NCBI GenBank assembly: GCA_965213645.1
Contig: CBDBZX010000010.1
Coordinates: 124,001-188,000, forward strand
Reading direction: 5' to 3'
DNA length: 64,000 bases
DNA from: CBDBZX01 sp965213645
GTDB taxonomy: Bacteria; Deinococcota; Deinococci; Deinococcales; Trueperaceae
This document shows, piece after piece, positions 1 to 9,604 of this stretch. The notes under the pieces were generated by a model. That model was given only the letters and a program-made list of their open reading frames with translations. It had not been told where the DNA came from and searched no databases. Each line of letters opens with the position of its first letter. Position 1 is the first letter of the stretch. A program made the translations under genes and the position numbers.

Positions 1-2951
1 ACCCGCCAACGCTGCTCGCCTACGTTGAGGAGGCGGCGGGCGTGGCGAAGCTGACCTCGAGGCGCGAACAAACCCTCTCTCGCTTGGAGAGTGCTAAGGA
101 ACATTTAGAGCGCTTAGAAGACGTGATGGGCGAGTTGCGCCGTCAGCTCGAAACGCTGGAGAAAGAGGCGGAAGAGGCGCAGCGGAGCGCGGCGCTGAGC
201 CGCGAACAGCTCTCGCTACGCTACACGCTTGCGCAGCGCCGCGTGGAGAGCCTGCAGCGGGAGACGACGGAATTGGAGGCGCGGCGGCAAAACGTGGCGG
301 CGGGTCTGGCGCACGGCAAGGTGCAACTCGAGGGCGCGAGAGATACGTGGCAGCGCTCACGTGAGGTGCTCGCCGAGGCCGAAGAGGTCTACCGCCGCGC
401 TACGCAAGAGGCGGAAGCGCGGCGCGGGGACCTGCGTGTGGCGCGGGAGCGCTCGGCGGCGGCGCGTTCAAAACGCGAGGGCTTAGCACGTGAGGAGCGC
501 GGAGTCGCGGAGGAACTGATCGCTCTTACCCAGGCCGAAGCGCCGCCGCCACCAGGGGGCGACCCCGAAGCGTTAGCGCGTGAGCTAGCAGCGCAAGACG
601 CTGACCTCACGGTGAAGCGGGCAGCGTTGGGGAAGCTGGAGGCTCACCTCCACACCCTCACGCAAACGCTGGAGCGCGCCCGCCGTGCGGCCTTTGCGCA
701 AGCGCAAGCCGTAGAGCGCTACGACGTGCAAAAAAAGAGCTTGGAAGCGCAACTCAGCGAAGTCACGGAGCGCTTGGCGGGACTGGAAACGGGTGTTGAC
801 ACAGGCTTAGAAGGAGAGGTCGCGCAAGCACAAGCCGCCGCTGACGAAGGGGAGGCGCATGTGCAAACGCTACAAGAACGCCTCGCCGCGCTGCAAAATG
901 CCCATGCTAACGCCCACGCCGAAGCGCAGGCGCGGCAGCGTGCGTTTGAGCGCAGCAGAGCAGCCTTCGACGCGCGGCGCGGCTACGCGCAAGGTCCGAA
1001 AAATGCGCTCACGTCGGGTGTTCCCGGCGTGGTCGGCTCCGTCGCCGACCTCTTGCGTGTGAGCGCTGAGTATCAAACCGCGCTGAGTTGCGCCCTCGGG
1101 CGACGCGCCGAGAACGTCGTGGTCGAATCCGCCGAGGTCGCGCAGCAAGTTCTGGCGCACGTGCGGCGCTCTGGCGGTTGGGTCACGCTCTTACCGCTCG
1201 ACCTCGTAAAAGGGCGGCAGGGCTACCTCGCGGACGAGTTGCGCCGTGAGCCGAGCGTGATCGGCCTCTGCGCCGAGTTGGTCGAAACGGACGCACGTTA
1301 CACGGGAATTGTGAACCAACTGCTCGGCGCAACCGCGCTCGTCACCTCTCTGGACGACGCTGTGGCCCTCGCCCGCCGCTACGCGAAGAGGCCGCGCTTG
1401 GTAACGCTGCAAGGTGACGTGATAGAGGCGTATGGCGGGATGACGGGCGGACGTCCGCAGGGGAGCGGGGCGGTGCTCGGTTTGGCGGCGGACTTAGACG
1501 AGGCTGAGGTCGCGGCTAGGGACGCCGAACGAGAAGCCGCCGCGCAGAGTGGCGCGGTCGGGCGCTTACAAGGAGAGGTCAAGGAGGTGGTGGAGGCGCG
1601 GCGTACCCAAAGAGATACATTGGAACGCGCGTCTCAAGCGTTGCGCTCAGCGCGGGAGCGAGCAGCGGCGCAGGCGTCGCTCGAGAGCGAGTTGGCGCGG
1701 CAGCGGCTCGAGCTGACCACCCGCCTAGCCGACCTCGTCCCCCCCGAGTCGCCCGCAGAAACGGCGCAAGAGGTCACGGCATTAGAGGCCCGAGTCAGTG
1801 ACAAACAAGTTGAACTTGCCGCGTTACAGCGAGAGGTTCGCGCGTCTGAAGGGGTAAGAGGGGAGACCGCGCAAACGCTCACGCTCCTCGGTGAGCGGCG
1901 CAAGGATTTTGAGCGAGCGTTGGAGCGCTTTCAAGCGGGACAAGCGCGGCTGGCGCAGGTGCAAGTCAGAGCCGAAACCTTGCAGCGGGAATTAGCGGGG
2001 GCTACAGAGGCCGAGCAAGCGGCCTTTCTCAGCGCTCGAGAAGCCGAAGCCCGTGTGCCGCAAAATCTGGACGCGCACGAAAAGGCGCTCTCGGAGGCTC
2101 GAGAACGTGCCCGGAGTGCCGAAGAAGCGTTAGGCGATCTGACCCAGCGTCAAGCGGAGCGGGGTGCGTCGCTCGAAGAGGTCAAGCTGACCTTGGCGCG
2201 GCGCGAGACGGCGGCGGAGGTAGCGCAGGAGGAGCGTGCGAGCTTTCCTGAAGGTGTCGAAGTGCTAGAAGGCGGCCTCAAAACGTTGCGCGACAGGCTG
2301 ACGAGCGTCACCCAAACCCTAGAAACTTTGGGCCCCGTCAACCACCGCGCCGCCCACGAAGCCCACGTCCAGCGCGAACGCTGGGAGAACTTGATTGCGC
2401 AGTCGAACGAGGCGAGCCTCGCCGCCACCGAACTCACCACCGTCTTGACCGACATCGAAAGCACCGTCCACACCCGCCTCAGCGCCGCGCTTCAGCAGCT
2501 CAAAGCGAAGTTCGCGGCGCACATCACGCAACTTTTTGGCGCGGGCGCAGAGGCCAGCATCGACACGATGACCGAAGAAGGCAGGCCCTCCGGCCTCAAA
2601 ATCAGCCTGCAACCGCCCGGCAAGCGGACCCGCTCGCTGAACCTCCTATCGGTAGGCGAGAGGACGATGGGCGCGGTGGCCTTTCTCTTCGCGCTGATGA
2701 GCGGTGAAGGCGAGACAGGACTGCCCATCGCCGTTTTAGATGAGGTAGACGCGCCCTTAGACGAAGCCAACATCCGCCGCTTCTGCGCCTTTTTAGAGCA
2801 GCTCGCGGCGCAAGGTACGCAGTTCGTCCTCATCACGCATCAAAAAGCGACGATGGAGGTGGCGAGTACGCTTTGGGGCGTAACGACGGAGCGCGGGGTG
2901 AGCCGGGTGTTCAGTATCAGCCGGGCGGAGGCCGAAGAGGTCGCGCTTTAG
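1..2951 (+). CDS. smc: Chromosome segregation protein SMC, 5'-truncated by the window edge
   Basis: This is the large SMC ATPase that compacts and segregates the chromosome as a dimer with ScpA and ScpB. The frame is already open at base 3, and the residues before the first possible GTG (position 42) read EEAAGVAKL, the conserved end of the N-terminal ATPase head, so the true start lies outside the window. A long coiled coil rich in E, R, Q and A follows. The hinge lies at about residues 320-470 counted from position 42 (SGVPGVVGSVADLL to AYGGMTGGRPQGSG), then a second coiled coil. The C-terminal head has the signature LSVGERTMGAVAFLFAL near residue 870 and the Walker B and D-loop segment VLDEVDAPLDEANI near 897. 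The Walker A motif is outside the window. Identification is secure; only the 5' end is missing. Confidence 0.97.
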   Translation, partial: PPTLLAYVEEAAGVAKLTSRREQTLSRLESAKEHLERLEDVMGELRRQLETLEKEAEEAQRSAALSREQLSLRYTLAQRRVESLQRETTELEARRQNVAAGLAHGKVQLEGARDTWQRSREVLAEAEEVYRRATQEAEARRGDLRVARERSAAARSKREGLAREERGVAEELIALTQAEAPPPPGGDPEALARELAAQDADLTVKRAALGKLEAHLHTLTQTLERARRAAFAQAQAVERYDVQKKSLEAQLSEVTERLAGLETGVDTGLEGEVAQAQAAADEGEAHVQTLQERLAALQNAHANAHAEAQARQRAFERSRAAFDARRGYAQGPKNALTSGVPGVVGSVADLLRVSAEYQTALSCALGRRAENVVVESAEVAQQVLAHVRRSGGWVTLLPLDLVKGRQGYLADELRREPSVIGLCAELVETDARYTGIVNQLLGATALVTSLDDAVALARRYAKRPRLVTLQGDVIEAYGGMTGGRPQGSGAVLGLAADLDEAEVAARDAEREAAAQSGAVGRLQGEVKEVVEARRTQRDTLERASQALRSARERAAAQASLESELARQRLELTTRLADLVPPESPAETAQEVTALEARVSDKQVELAALQREVRASEGVRGETAQTLTLLGERRKDFERALERFQAGQARLAQVQVRAETLQRELAGATEAEQAAFLSAREAEARVPQNLDAHEKALSEARERARSAEEALGDLTQRQAERGASLEEVKLTLARRETAAEVAQEERASFPEGVEVLEGGLKTLRDRLTSVTQTLETLGPVNHRAAHEAHVQRERWENLIAQSNEASLAATELTTVLTDIESTVHTRLSAALQQLKAKFAAHITQLFGAGAEASIDTMTEEGRPSGLKISLQPPGKRTRSLNLLSVGERTMGAVAFLFALMSGEGETGLPIAVLDEVDAPLDEANIRRFCAFLEQLAAQGTQFVLITHQKATMEVASTLWGVTTERGVSRVFSISRAEAEEVAL

Positions 2952-3160
2952 GCGATGGGACCTGAACCTCGGGTTCTCAGGTTTCGTCTCAGTAATATTG
3001 CTAGACCACAGTAGAAAAGCCGTAGAAAGAGGCAAATGCAGTAGGGGTAATTCATACAGTGATGTATAGAGGTGCCCCTACGCCGCGTACTCCCTCATTA
3101 GGGAAGATAATTGTGCGAAATTCAAAGAGGTTGAGCAATATTTTGGAAGGGCCAAACGCA

Positions 3161-5173
3161 TTACAACGTTACGCCAACTTCACGCAGAGCGCGGTAGAGA
3201 CGCGCCGAGAGCGAGCGCACATAGCTCGCCGTCAGGTGGTTCCGGTCCCTAAACAGCACGCGCTCCGCTGTCTCAGCTACGCATACCTCTTCAGGACACA
3301 AGAGGGGTGTCAAGTCGAGCAGGTAGACGTTGTCAAAAGTGCTTGCTGCTTCCCTCTGCGCCCCGAACGCCACTACGTTGTTCGGATGATGAGGTGCGAA
3401 GTTGCATGACGTTTCACGCTCAGGAACGCCTAGTTTCTGCCGCCACGCGAGCCGCGACAAGCAGGCCGGAATATCGGTACCGGGGTGCGGAGAATCGCGA
3501 ATCACGACGATAGCTCGGGCCGTTGCCAAAGCGTCAAATATCCTTTCGCTACCTTTTTGCCAATCTTGCGCGTCGAGCACCCCGTAGTTGCTGAACGACG
3601 ACATCACGACGAGGTCAGGGTCAGCGTCTCCAATCGCTGCTACAGCGTCTTCGCGCCACGTATCACATTCGGTGTAGTCGCGCCCGAGGCTCTTCGCGAA
3701 GAGCGTCACGTCGAGGGCTGGACAGCCGACTTTTATAAAGTAAAGAAGCCGCCAGTTCCGCTCCGCAACGACGGCTTGCAGGGCAGGAGCCCACTGCGCG
3801 GCGTGGCTGTCGCCGAAGAGCGCCACGGTGAAGGCTGCGTCTGCGGGTCCATCGCTGCATCCCGCCAAGCGGGTCTCCATACGCTGAACGGTGCAGCGCC
3901 AGTCGGAAAATCGGGGTGTGTCAGCTCGAGCCTCCACATACCTCTTCTGCTCGGGGCTGCGTAACTCCGCCGCCACCACGCTCCACCACGACGCGCCGAG
4001 GCCGAGGGAGAAAACTGCAAGGACGCTCAGCAGCGTGAAGCCGTAGGACGTGCGGTTGAACGTGGGATTGCGGCGCACGGGGTTCTCCACGAGCCGATAG
4101 GACATCTCGGCGAAACCGAGTGAAACGGTAACGATGATGAGTTTCTGCGCCAGCGTGAGGTTGCTGTCAAACTCGGCGGCGAAGACCAGTGCGGGCCAAT
4201 GCCAGAGATACCACGAGTACGAAAGACGTCCGAAAAAGCGCAGGGGTCGCCAGGAGAGGACCTGAGCGAGCGACCTCTCAGTTTGCGCCGTACCTGCTCG
4301 GAGTACGAACACCGTACCGAGCACCGGCAGCAGCGCCGTCCAGCCGGGAAAGGGCGTGCGCTCTGTGTAAAAGCTGCTTGCAAAAATGATAGCGGCGAGC
4401 CCCGCCCAGCCTAGAACTTGCGTGAAAATGGTTCGTCTCGGGCGAGACCGAACCTTTGGAACAAGCGCGCCGAGCCCACCGAACGCAAACTCCCACACCC
4501 GCGTCGGCGACGAGAAGAACGCCCAATGCGTCTGCCCTGTCTCTACAAGAAAGAGCGTGAGCGCGAACGAGGCAGCCGCCACCACCGCCATTCCCCAGGT
4601 AAGGCGTCGGCGGTTCAACCTTGACGAGCCTCGAGCACGTTTGAGAAAGGCGCTCGAGCCCACCAACAACACGGACACAAGCATAGGCCAAACCAGATAA
4701 AACTGCTCCTCAACCGAGAGCGACCAGGTGTGCAGCAGCGGATTCGTATCGGCGTCCGCCGCCAAGTAATCCGTCGCCCGCAGACCGAAAAAGATATTGG
4801 ATACATACGCTGCTGTTGCTACCGCCGTCTTAGCCATATCGACCTGCGCAAGCGGTGCGTAGAAAACGAAGGTAAAGCCCACGACGAAGACGAGGAGCAG
4901 CGCCGCAGCCGGGAGCAAACGGCGAGCGCGGCGGACGTAGAACCGCAAGAGGTCAACCGTGCCCGTCTCCTCGACCTCTTTCACCAAGATACTCGTGATG
5001 AGGTAACCCGAGAGGACGAAAAACACATCCACGCCGATGTAGCCGCCCGAGAAGCCCGGTACGCCTGCGTGGTAGAGGACGACGAGCAAGACGGCGATAC
5101 CGCGAAGTCCTTCAATATCGGTGCGCCAGGGGAGTGTAGGAGGCGTGCGCTGTGCGATGCTGAGTCCTTCCAA
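3161..5173 (-). CDS. Acyltransferase family 3 membrane protein with C-terminal SGNH domain (OafA/YrhL type)
   Basis: Predicted membrane O-acyltransferase that modifies surface polysaccharide or peptidoglycan. Residues about 15-380 carry the acyltransferase-3 pattern: it begins with DIEGLRGIAVLLVVLYHAG, followed by FSGGYIGVDVFFVLSGYLI, and has about ten hydrophobic segments including HTWSLSVEEQFYLVWP. The C-terminal part is a periplasmic SGNH hydrolase-like domain with the nucleophile block ALFGDSHAAQW and the late catalytic pair in DRNHLTASY. At 670 residues it matches the usual length of this two-domain class. It is convergent with smc and stands alone. The acyl acceptor cannot be told from the sequence. 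The start ATG at 5173 is assumed because the GLRG motif lies soon after it. Confidence 0.92.
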   Translation of the reverse strand: MEGLSIAQRTPPTLPWRTDIEGLRGIAVLLVVLYHAGVPGFSGGYIGVDVFFVLSGYLITSILVKEVEETGTVDLLRFYVRRARRLLPAAALLLVFVVGFTFVFYAPLAQVDMAKTAVATAAYVSNIFFGLRATDYLAADADTNPLLHTWSLSVEEQFYLVWPMLVSVLLVGSSAFLKRARGSSRLNRRRLTWGMAVVAAASFALTLFLVETGQTHWAFFSSPTRVWEFAFGGLGALVPKVRSRPRRTIFTQVLGWAGLAAIIFASSFYTERTPFPGWTALLPVLGTVFVLRAGTAQTERSLAQVLSWRPLRFFGRLSYSWYLWHWPALVFAAEFDSNLTLAQKLIIVTVSLGFAEMSYRLVENPVRRNPTFNRTSYGFTLLSVLAVFSLGLGASWWSVVAAELRSPEQKRYVEARADTPRFSDWRCTVQRMETRLAGCSDGPADAAFTVALFGDSHAAQWAPALQAVVAERNWRLLYFIKVGCPALDVTLFAKSLGRDYTECDTWREDAVAAIGDADPDLVVMSSFSNYGVLDAQDWQKGSERIFDALATARAIVVIRDSPHPGTDIPACLSRLAWRQKLGVPERETSCNFAPHHPNNVVAFGAQREAASTFDNVYLLDLTPLLCPEEVCVAETAERVLFRDRNHLTASYVRSLSARLYRALREVGVTL

Positions 5174-5286
5174 GAGGTGAATTTGTGCGATTCGCTAAGC
5201 TATCAAAGTTTCTGTAGGCTTAGCAGTCTACCTTTTTACCTCTTGATGCAATTAACACCGTGAGTGATTGGGGGCTCGAGCCACTT

Positions 5287-5730
5287 CTAACGCTCGAGAC
5301 CCTCCAAGTCGAGTAAATCCTGCGGTCTCCCCGCTGCCCGTTTCGCTTTTATGAGATCAACTTTGGAGATGAAGTGCATCTCTTCTCCGGCGAGAATCAC
5401 GGTTTCTCGGTTCCGCCACGCTTCTGCGAAGTCAACGCCTGGGATGGACATAAGCACGTCAACCCGTAGCGGCGGAGCGCCCATCTGATAGAAGTAGCCC
5501 TCTTCAGCAAAATCTTGCGGTGTGAGGTTTTCAAGAGGTGCGCCGAATTCGGCAAGCGCGGCGTAAATCGCCCTAGCGTTTTTGTCATCAACTGCGATGA
5601 GCAAGTCCAAGTCCTTTGTAAATCTTGGCTCACTGTAGCGCATCACCGCGTAGCCACCGACGATCAAATAACGAACCTCATATCTTCCCAAAAGTCTCAA
5701 CAGTTCTCTGAAGTCGGGGCTCGTCAGCAT
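5287..5730 (-). CDS. Nucleotidyltransferase-fold protein (DUF6036/AbiEii-like)
   Basis: A 147-residue protein with the minimal nucleotidyltransferase fold: YLIVGGYAVMRYSEPRFT followed by KDLDLLI, which supplies the GG start and the D-x-D metal-binding pair. Stand-alone proteins of this size are common in bacterial toxin-antitoxin and accessory loci, often beside a short partner. Here the 63-residue ORF just upstream (5678-5869) overlaps its first 53 bases in another frame, so the two are almost certainly co-translated. The substrate is unknown. The family includes both AbiEii-type toxins and proteins of unclear role, so the toxin label is only a possibility. Confidence 0.75.
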   Translation of the reverse strand: MLTSPDFRELLRLLGRYEVRYLIVGGYAVMRYSEPRFTKDLDLLIAVDDKNARAIYAALAEFGAPLENLTPQDFAEEGYFYQMGAPPLRVDVLMSIPGVDFAEAWRNRETVILAGEEMHFISKVDLIKAKRAAGRPQDLLDLEGLER

Positions 5731-5869
5731 AGCCTTCCTTTAGAAGAAGATAGTCTTTGATGAGTTGGGTGGCGGCCTCGAAGAGAACTTCGGGGGGTTG
5801 GCTCTGCCAAAAGGCGATGTCGAAGTCGTCCTCCTCGCCTAATTTGCCGTAGTTTTCTCTGATGGGCAT
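5678..5869 (-). CDS. Small acidic protein paired with the nucleotidyltransferase
   Basis: A 63-residue protein with the segment DFDIAFWQSQPPEVLFEAA. Short proteins of this shape (an acidic start, then D-x-x-FW, then a PPE helix) are often found directly before nucleotidyltransferase genes, and I recognise the arrangement rather than a named domain. It overlaps the downstream nucleotidyltransferase by 53 bases. A TAGAAT box sits 6 nt before the ATG, so the pair may be transcribed from here as a leaderless message. The function is unknown; a partner or antitoxin-like role is inferred from position only. Confidence 0.6.
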   Translation of the reverse strand: MPIRENYGKLGEEDDFDIAFWQSQPPEVLFEAATQLIKDYLLLKEGYADEPRLQRTVETFGKI

Positions 5870-5910
5870 ACTTCAATTCTAGCGCATATTGGAGGCTGAG
5901 GCTCGAGTGA

Positions 5911-6246
5911 TTACGAAAATAGCAGAGGCTCGAGCTTGTCTAAGACCTCTTCAACAACTTCGGTTGGCAAACTCGTAATGAAGTCAACTTGACGAACACG
6001 CCAATCTAAACTTTTTATTTGGTTGACGAGAACGACGCCCGAAACCGCTTCACCTTTCGGAATGGAGACTTCAAACGGATAGCCCTTAATTTGGTTAGTA
6101 ATCGGACAAAAAAGGGCTAAGCCGCTTCTGCGATTGTAGAGAGAAGGTGATAGAACTAGAGCAGGACGCCTACCCGCTTGCTCGTGACCTCTCTGCGGAT
6201 TGAAGTCGAGCCACACGGCGTCGCCGCGTTCAGGAACATAGGCCAC
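5911..6246 (-). CDS. mazF: Type II toxin MazF/PemK, endoribonuclease
   Basis: A 111-residue MazF-type toxin expected to cleave mRNA at short sequence motifs. Family signatures are visible: the N-terminal PERGDAVWLDFNPQRGHEQ, then GRRPALVLSP, the substrate-loop segment CPITNQIKGYPFEV, and VLVNQIKSLDWRVRQ. The family usually has D rather than N in the last block (VDQ). The start is GTG at 6246, three nucleotides after the mazE stop, so the two genes are translationally coupled with the antitoxin first. The length is normal and nothing looks broken. Confidence 0.92.
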   Translation of the reverse strand: MAYVPERGDAVWLDFNPQRGHEQAGRRPALVLSPSLYNRRSGLALFCPITNQIKGYPFEVSIPKGEAVSGVVLVNQIKSLDWRVRQVDFITSLPTEVVEEVLDKLEPLLFS

Positions 6247-6249
6247 CTC

Positions 6250-6504
6250 TTACCAAACCTCATTCCCTACGGGCCCCCCCGTATCTATTTCGGCGTGCGT
6301 GTTTTCTTCGGTGATGCCTTCTACAAGCTGCTCGAGCGAATACTTCGACCTTCTAATGGGCGTGCTAACGGGTGTGACGACTAACTTGCCCTCGACTAAA
6401 GTCAAGTCAACTTCGGTGTCGGGCCCCATCTTCGTTTCTGCCGCGAATGATTTAGGGATGCGTAAGGCTAAGCTGTTACCCCACTTTTGCACTTTGGTTT
6501 TCAT
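6250..6504 (-). CDS. mazE: MazE-type antitoxin, AbrB/SpoVT DNA-binding domain
   Basis: Antitoxin of the adjacent MazF. The N-terminal half is a swapped-hairpin AbrB domain (VQKWGNSLALRIPKSF, then a basic and acidic strand pair ending KLVVTPV). The C-terminal tail SKYSLEQLVEGITEEN is the usual toxin-neutralising segment. I place the start at the ATG at 6504 rather than seven codons upstream, because a strong GGAGG ribosome-binding site lies four bases before it and MKTKVQKWGNS is the standard family start. A TATACT box about 25 bases upstream is a candidate promoter. MazE-MazF complexes commonly repress their own operon. Confidence 0.9.
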   Translation of the reverse strand: MKTKVQKWGNSLALRIPKSFAAETKMGPDTEVDLTLVEGKLVVTPVSTPIRRSKYSLEQLVEGITEENTHAEIDTGGPVGNEVW

Positions 6505-6663
6505 AAAACCTCCAAGTAGATACAAAGAGTATACAACGTTTCGGAGGGGAGGAGAGTTTGACTCGAGCGACCTCTTGGAGATAAGGGGTAGTGGTGTTGG
6601 GGCTCGAGGTTTTATAAGAACAGCACATTTCAGATGACCGAACAGATAAAAATCTTAACTAGT

Positions 6664-7755
6664 TTACTTTGGAGTAGAAAAATCTGCTGGCTCGAAGTTA
6701 TCATGAGACCATTCTAATGAGTTTGAAATAAATTGATAGGCTACTTCGATATCTCTATACTGTCTCTGACCAAACTCTAACCCCGCCTTTTGTTTTATCT
6801 GTACAGCCGGGTGAACGTAGTTTCGAGTACCTCGCAGAATGTGTGCGATATGTCTACCATTGGCAATAAAGCGCCCAGTTTCAAAATTAGGAAGCCATCC
6901 AGCACTGGCACAGACATCTATCAATATTTCGAGTTTCCAATCGAGAGGATTTTTCGACTTGAACTTTTTCCTTGTCAACCCCATCTTTTTAAGAGTCTTC
7001 CGAACATCTTCTTCATTTTCAATACAAGTAATAATTAAACGTGCTTCAATTGCTGAGCAAAGCATAATACTAGCGCTCAAGTAAGCTCCATTAGCCGCGC
7101 TTAGTGAAGCATTACGTTCATAAACCGCTGCCAACTCTTGAAGTCTTTCTACCTCTTCTTTAAGATGCACCGATTTTCGCCCGACATTATGAAGTTCATC
7201 AAATCTTTGGCGATCAGTAGCATAAAGCCTTGCTATATCCAGCACGCCAAATTCGACAAATGTTTCTGCAAGTTTTTTATCTAACGCCTTGTCATACTGA
7301 GCGCTTAACGCTTGGTAACTTTCAGGTGCATCGTCGGGAGCCCAATGCTCGTCATCATCCAACCCGTATGTCTTTTCAATCGCATTCATCTTTTCGGCAA
7401 TTGGGTCAAGAATGTCACTATAGCGACCATAAAGCCATCTTCTTTCATGTACAAGGACTTCAACTGCATAGCATCTACGAAATATATGCTCATGTTCAGA
7501 TATTTGATTAGCTTCGTAAAGTGCATCTGCAAATTTAATGTGTACTATGGCGCGTTCACTGGAGTCATTAGAATCGAGCTGTTCTAATATGGTTTCGTCT
7601 TTCAAGAATTCGGTGAGCTTTTCTACATTCTCTTCTCGGACCTCAAGATAGCGAATAGCTTCAATTATCTTTTCTGGAATTTCTTTTGGGGTAGAGAAAT
7701 CTTTCATAACTAACTGTAATTCTATCCCGTTTCGCCTTACAGTTTCATAAAACAT
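6664..7755 (-). CDS. Hypothetical protein with C-terminal HEPN/DUF4145-like region
   Basis: I do not recognise this 363-residue protein as a named family. The last 140 residues are helical and resemble HEPN/DUF4145 proteins: a helix with SASIMLCSAIEARLII, then a closing helix with RGTRNYVHPAVQI, which contains the R-(x)n-H arrangement typical of HEPN ribonucleases. The N-terminal 200 residues are charged and helical, with no motif I can name. The gene is clearly more AT-rich than its neighbours (many AAA, ATT and TTT codons), which suggests recent acquisition. It lies beside MazEF and the nucleotidyltransferase pair in a small accessory patch. A defence or RNase role is speculation. Confidence 0.6.
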   Translation of the reverse strand: MFYETVRRNGIELQLVMKDFSTPKEIPEKIIEAIRYLEVREENVEKLTEFLKDETILEQLDSNDSSERAIVHIKFADALYEANQISEHEHIFRRCYAVEVLVHERRWLYGRYSDILDPIAEKMNAIEKTYGLDDDEHWAPDDAPESYQALSAQYDKALDKKLAETFVEFGVLDIARLYATDRQRFDELHNVGRKSVHLKEEVERLQELAAVYERNASLSAANGAYLSASIMLCSAIEARLIITCIENEEDVRKTLKKMGLTRKKFKSKNPLDWKLEILIDVCASAGWLPNFETGRFIANGRHIAHILRGTRNYVHPAVQIKQKAGLEFGQRQYRDIEVAYQFISNSLEWSHDNFEPADFSTPK

Positions 7756-7820
7756 AGCAAGTGCCGCATACTGTAAGAAAGCAGGGGCATTTCACATGCC
7801 CCTGCCACTTCCACAAACCT

Positions 7821-9389
7821 CTAAAACCGCTCCACCACCGTCTTCATCTCCATAAACAACCGCAGATAGTCCGGCCCCCCCGCCTTCGAGTTCGTCCCGG
7901 AGAGCTTATACCCACCAAAGGGCTGAATGCCAACCAACGCCCCGGTGATGCTGCGGTTAAAGTAGAGGTTCCCAACCTGAAACTCACGCCGTGCCTGCTC
8001 CAAGCGTGCGCGGCTCTTGCTAATCACGCCACCTGTGAGCCCGTAAACCGTCGCGTTGGCAATCTCTAAGGCGTGGTCGAAGTCTCGAGCTTTCATGACC
8101 GAGACGACGGGGCCGAAGATTTCCTCGCAGGCGATGGACGCGCTTTGCGGCACGTCGGCGAAGACGGTAGGCTGAATGAAGTGACCTTCGTCACCTGCGC
8201 GTTCGCCCCCCGCCACGAGCTTCGCCTCGACCTTGCCGTTGTCGATGTAGCCCATGATCTTATCCACCGCTTTTTGATTGATAACGGCGGCGACGTCGGG
8301 GTTCTCTTCGGCGGGGCCGACTTTGAGGGCTTCCACGCGCCCGGTGAACTTCTCTAAAAATTCGTCGTAGACCTCTTGCACCACGATGAGGCGGCTCATC
8401 GCGGAGCACTTCTGACCCTGAAAGCCGTAGCCGCTCGCCGCCGCGACCTCTGCCGCGTAGTCGAGGTCAGCGGTCTCGTCCACGATGAGGGCGTCTTTGC
8501 CGCCCATCTCCAAGCAGACGCGCTTGATCCATTTCTGACCGGGCTGCACCTTCGCGGCGCGTTCGTTGATGCGCAGACCCGTCGCCACCGAGCCCGTAAA
8601 GTTGATGAAGCGCGTGCGTGGATGGTCAACCAAAGCGTCGCCGAGTTCGGCGTCGTCGCCCGTCAAGAGGTTGATGACGCCCGGCGGAAAGCCCGCCTCT
8701 TCAACGCACTCCATGAATTTCTGCGCGATAATCACGGTATCGGGCGAGGGCTTGAGGATGACGGTGTTGCCGACAGCGACAGGGCCGATGGTCGTACCTG
8801 TCAAGATAGCGAGCAAGAAGTTCCAGGGCGGGATGACGACGCCGACGCCGATAGGGATATAGAACGAGGTATTCTCTTCGCCGGGGTAGTCGTAGGTGGG
8901 CAGGGGACCCTCTAATTTGAGAGATTCTCGAGCGTAATACTCCACAAAGTCAATCGCCTCAGCAACATCCGCTTCGGCCTCCTTATAGTTCTTCGCCGCT
9001 TCAAACGTCTCCCAAGCGGAGAGTTCGAACTTGCGGCGGCGCATGACGGCGGCGAGCTTCATCAAGGCTCTAGCGCGGTGCGCCATCGGCAGCCCTGACC
9101 AAGTCTCGAACGCCTCCCACGCGGTATCCATCGCCTTTTCAATCTGCTTCTTCTTGCCCTTAGCGGTGCGCCCGACGACCTCTTCGGTTTTGCTGGGATT
9201 GTGGGACTCGAGCCACTCCCCCGTCTCGATCTTCTCGCCGCCAATCACGAGCGCATAGTCCTGCCCGAGTTGGTTGCGCACCTCGGCGAGCGCTTTCTGG
9301 TAGCTTTCGACGACGTCGGGCTGACTAAAGTCCGAATACGGCTCAATGTTGTACGGTTCGAAAAGGTCATTCACGACTTGTTTCTCCAT
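7821..9389 (-). CDS. rocA: L-glutamate gamma-semialdehyde dehydrogenase (1-pyrroline-5-carboxylate dehydrogenase)
   Basis: A 522-residue NAD-dependent aldehyde dehydrogenase that oxidises glutamate semialdehyde to glutamate, the second step of proline breakdown. Visible motifs are the FINFTGSVATGLRINERAA glycine-motif region, CLEMGGKDALIV with the general-base glutamate, and the catalytic cysteine in GFQGQKCSAMSR. The N-terminal start PYNIEPYSDF is typical of the RocA/PutA2 group. It lies downstream of the proline dehydrogenase on the same strand, the usual order in Thermus relatives, 215 bp apart. The ATG at 9389 has an AGGAGA ribosome-binding site. Confidence 0.96.
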   Translation of the reverse strand: MEKQVVNDLFEPYNIEPYSDFSQPDVVESYQKALAEVRNQLGQDYALVIGGEKIETGEWLESHNPSKTEEVVGRTAKGKKKQIEKAMDTAWEAFETWSGLPMAHRARALMKLAAVMRRRKFELSAWETFEAAKNYKEAEADVAEAIDFVEYYARESLKLEGPLPTYDYPGEENTSFYIPIGVGVVIPPWNFLLAILTGTTIGPVAVGNTVILKPSPDTVIIAQKFMECVEEAGFPPGVINLLTGDDAELGDALVDHPRTRFINFTGSVATGLRINERAAKVQPGQKWIKRVCLEMGGKDALIVDETADLDYAAEVAAASGYGFQGQKCSAMSRLIVVQEVYDEFLEKFTGRVEALKVGPAEENPDVAAVINQKAVDKIMGYIDNGKVEAKLVAGGERAGDEGHFIQPTVFADVPQSASIACEEIFGPVVSVMKARDFDHALEIANATVYGLTGGVISKSRARLEQARREFQVGNLYFNRSITGALVGIQPFGGYKLSGTNSKAGGPDYLRLFMEMKTVVERF

Positions 9390-9604
9390 ATCGCTATCTC
9401 CTATATAGAATGAAAAAAGGTGTCTGTTGCAGCTTGCAACGACACCCTATCAGGAATGAAGGGTTTGGAGCTAGAGGTTAGGTCAGAGAGGGTGCTCGAG
9501 GTGACAAGCCGCAGCAGATAAAGCTCAGCACCTCACCAGAATTCCCCTAGAGGCTCGAGTATAAATACCGACGCCCGCCTGCCAAATTCCTACTTCTTAC
9601 CTCT

